Assembly (NCBI GenBank): GCA_039822045.1
Contig: JBCBMY010000012.1
Coordinates: forward strand, 1-64,000
Length of the DNA stretch: 64,000 nucleotides
Direction: 5' to 3'
Source: HLUCCA09 sp039822045
GTDB lineage: Bacteria; Pseudomonadota; Alphaproteobacteria; Rhodobacterales; Rhodobacteraceae
Part shown: positions 63,160-64,000 of the stretch, piece after piece
How positions within the stretch are numbered: position 1 is the first letter of the stretch
Layout: the number at the start of each line of letters is the position of its first letter
Translations under genes and position numbers: made by a program
The notes under the pieces: generated by a model
Told to the model about the DNA's origin: nothing
The model's database searches: none
Seen by the model: only the letters and a program-made list of their open reading frames with translations

Positions 63160-64000
63160 TCACCTTGGCGGGCCGGTTGCGACAAAGAGATAGGCCCATT
63201 CGCCGCGCCCCGGCGCAACGGCGGCGATGCGCGCGCGCAGGAAGTCAAGATAGGGCCCGGCAGGCTCGATGATCGGGCGCAGGCCATCGTATAGCGGCGT
63301 GTCGGTGGCAAAGGCCACCGCGATGTCGGTGCCGAACGGCGGCTCGACGATCAATTCCAGGCCACTGCCCTCCGCACCGATGGTGAAGGGCTCGGCCGGC
63401 GCATGGCGCCGCAACGGCAGGATGTCATTCGGCATCAGGTGCAGGACGTTTCCCTCGGCATCGTAATAGTCGACATAGATATAGGCAGGGTAGTCGGCCG
63501 CCTCGAGGGCAATCTCCATGCGCGCGCCGGCCGCAAAGGCATATTCACGCACAAAGAGGTTCTCGCCGATCAGATGGGGGTCGGTGAACTGCTCCTCCGA
63601 TTGCGGCAAGCCCAGCGCCTCGACCCGGCCGAGCACGTCGCATTGCGGCGCCGGCAGCAGCCGCAGACGGTCGGCAACCGGCAATCCCGGGCCGACCTGC
63701 GCCTGCAGCGCTTCGGCCAGCGGGCCGCGCACGCCGTCCTCCGGCACGTGGCCGCGCAACTCCAGCGTGCCGGTCTCGGGGTCGAACGCGGTTTGCAGGC
63801 GCGCGCAGGGCACCGATGCCATGAGCCCCGCGATCCCGTCGCGCAGGGCCTCGCCCTCGGCCCCCGCTTGCTCTGGCGACAGAAATGCCGTCAGCGCGGC
63901 CAGCGTGGCCGGGTCTGCCGACGCGAGGTCTTCGGCGCTCCAGGCCAGGCGCGCCGTAACCTCGGCGGCCGGCAGGTCTGCCGATGGCGCCGTGCCCGCC
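63160..64000 (-). CDS. DUF4384-domain protein, cut by the right edge
   Basis: The frame is open from the window edge (codons in phase with 63999) to a stop at 63160. No stop occurs between 63823 and 63999, so the ATG at 63822 need not be the start. The visible part has LIGENLFVREYAFAAGARME and YIYVDYYDAEGNVLHLMPND, followed by ILPLRR, the DUF4384 pattern. DUF4384 often forms the C-terminus of T6SS-linked serine/threonine kinases (PpkA type), which would complete the TagH/PppA/TagF circuit. The kinase part would lie beyond 64000. Confidence 0.7.
   Translation of the reverse strand, partial: AGTAPSADLPAAEVTARLAWSAEDLASADPATLAALTAFLSPEQAGAEGEALRDGIAGLMASVPCARLQTAFDPETGTLELRGHVPEDGVRGPLAEALQAQVGPGLPVADRLRLLPAPQCDVLGRVEALGLPQSEEQFTDPHLIGENLFVREYAFAAGARMEIALEAADYPAYIYVDYYDAEGNVLHLMPNDILPLRRHAPAEPFTIGAEGSGLELIVEPPFGTDIAVAFATDTPLYDGLRPIIEPAGPYLDFLRARIAAVAPGRGEWAYLFVATGPPR

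Noticed and set aside
1..64000. tRNA, rRNA or CRISPR arrays
   Set aside because: None of the characteristic sequences were seen by eye; a covariance-model search would be decisive.

Overview
The window is GC-rich DNA from an alphaproteobacterium, most likely a member of the Rhodobacteraceae (Roseobacter/Rhodobacter group). The evidence is the gene content: a propionyl-CoA carboxylase / methylmalonyl-CoA mutase block with a ScfR (PccR-type) regulator and the small accessory genes typical of that family, a betI-betC-betB-betA / choXWV choline block, and an alphaproteobacterial (imp-like) type VI secretion locus. I saw no rRNA, tRNA or CRISPR array. Assignments rest on motifs read by eye.

Left edge (1-5222): the 3' end of an IS630-type transposase gene abuts the stop codon of a small exported protein. 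Then come a TerB/J-domain protein, a VOC-family protein overlapping an alpha/beta hydrolase, a Bcr/CflA drug-efflux permease and an acyltransferase-3 membrane enzyme.

Propionate block (5362-18705, + strand): pccB, two small conserved genes, a 41-residue lipoprotein, a hypothetical gene, another small lipoprotein, pccA (biotin carboxylase), a GT-C-like membrane protein, a DUF4174 protein (- strand), a sulfotransferase-like protein overlapping the mutase gene, methylmalonyl-CoA mutase, and the regulator pccR. Copies of TTTGCAAA, which I recall as the PccR half-site, lie before pccB and before pccR. Propionyl-CoA is carboxylated by PccAB and, after epimerisation, isomerised by the mutase to succinyl-CoA.

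Choline block (18721-28859): a YdcH-like protein and a thermonuclease-like protein are followed by betA, betB, betC and betI on the - strand. choX, choW and choV lie on the + strand. An ATTGAC-TC-GTCAAT palindrome sits between betI and choX. A glutathione-transferase-like gene on the opposite strand splits choX from choWV. The block imports choline and converts choline-O-sulfate to choline and then glycine betaine. Two adjacent perfect palindromes end it.

Type VI secretion block (28935 to the right edge, nearly all - strand): a YceI-OmpA fusion, a caspase-like protein with a C-terminal CxxCH motif (+ strand), an OmpA protein, an unrecognised 203-residue protein, pppA, tagF, tssM, tssL (with OmpA domain), tssK, tagH (FHA), PAAR, a DUF6931-like acidic protein, vgrG, an unknown 96-residue protein, a fused TssB-TssC-like protein, clpV, tssG, tssF, tssE, tagJ, hcp, tssC, tssB and tssA. 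Upstream lie a lipoprotein, an M15-type peptidase, a methyltransferase and a truncated DUF4384 protein. No TssJ was recognised. FHA protein, PP2C phosphatase and TagF suggest post-translational control of the T6SS; the kinase is not seen, though the truncated right-edge gene may be its C-terminus. The most unusual parts are the fused sheath protein, the caspase with a haem-type motif, and the unknown proteins inside the T6SS cluster.
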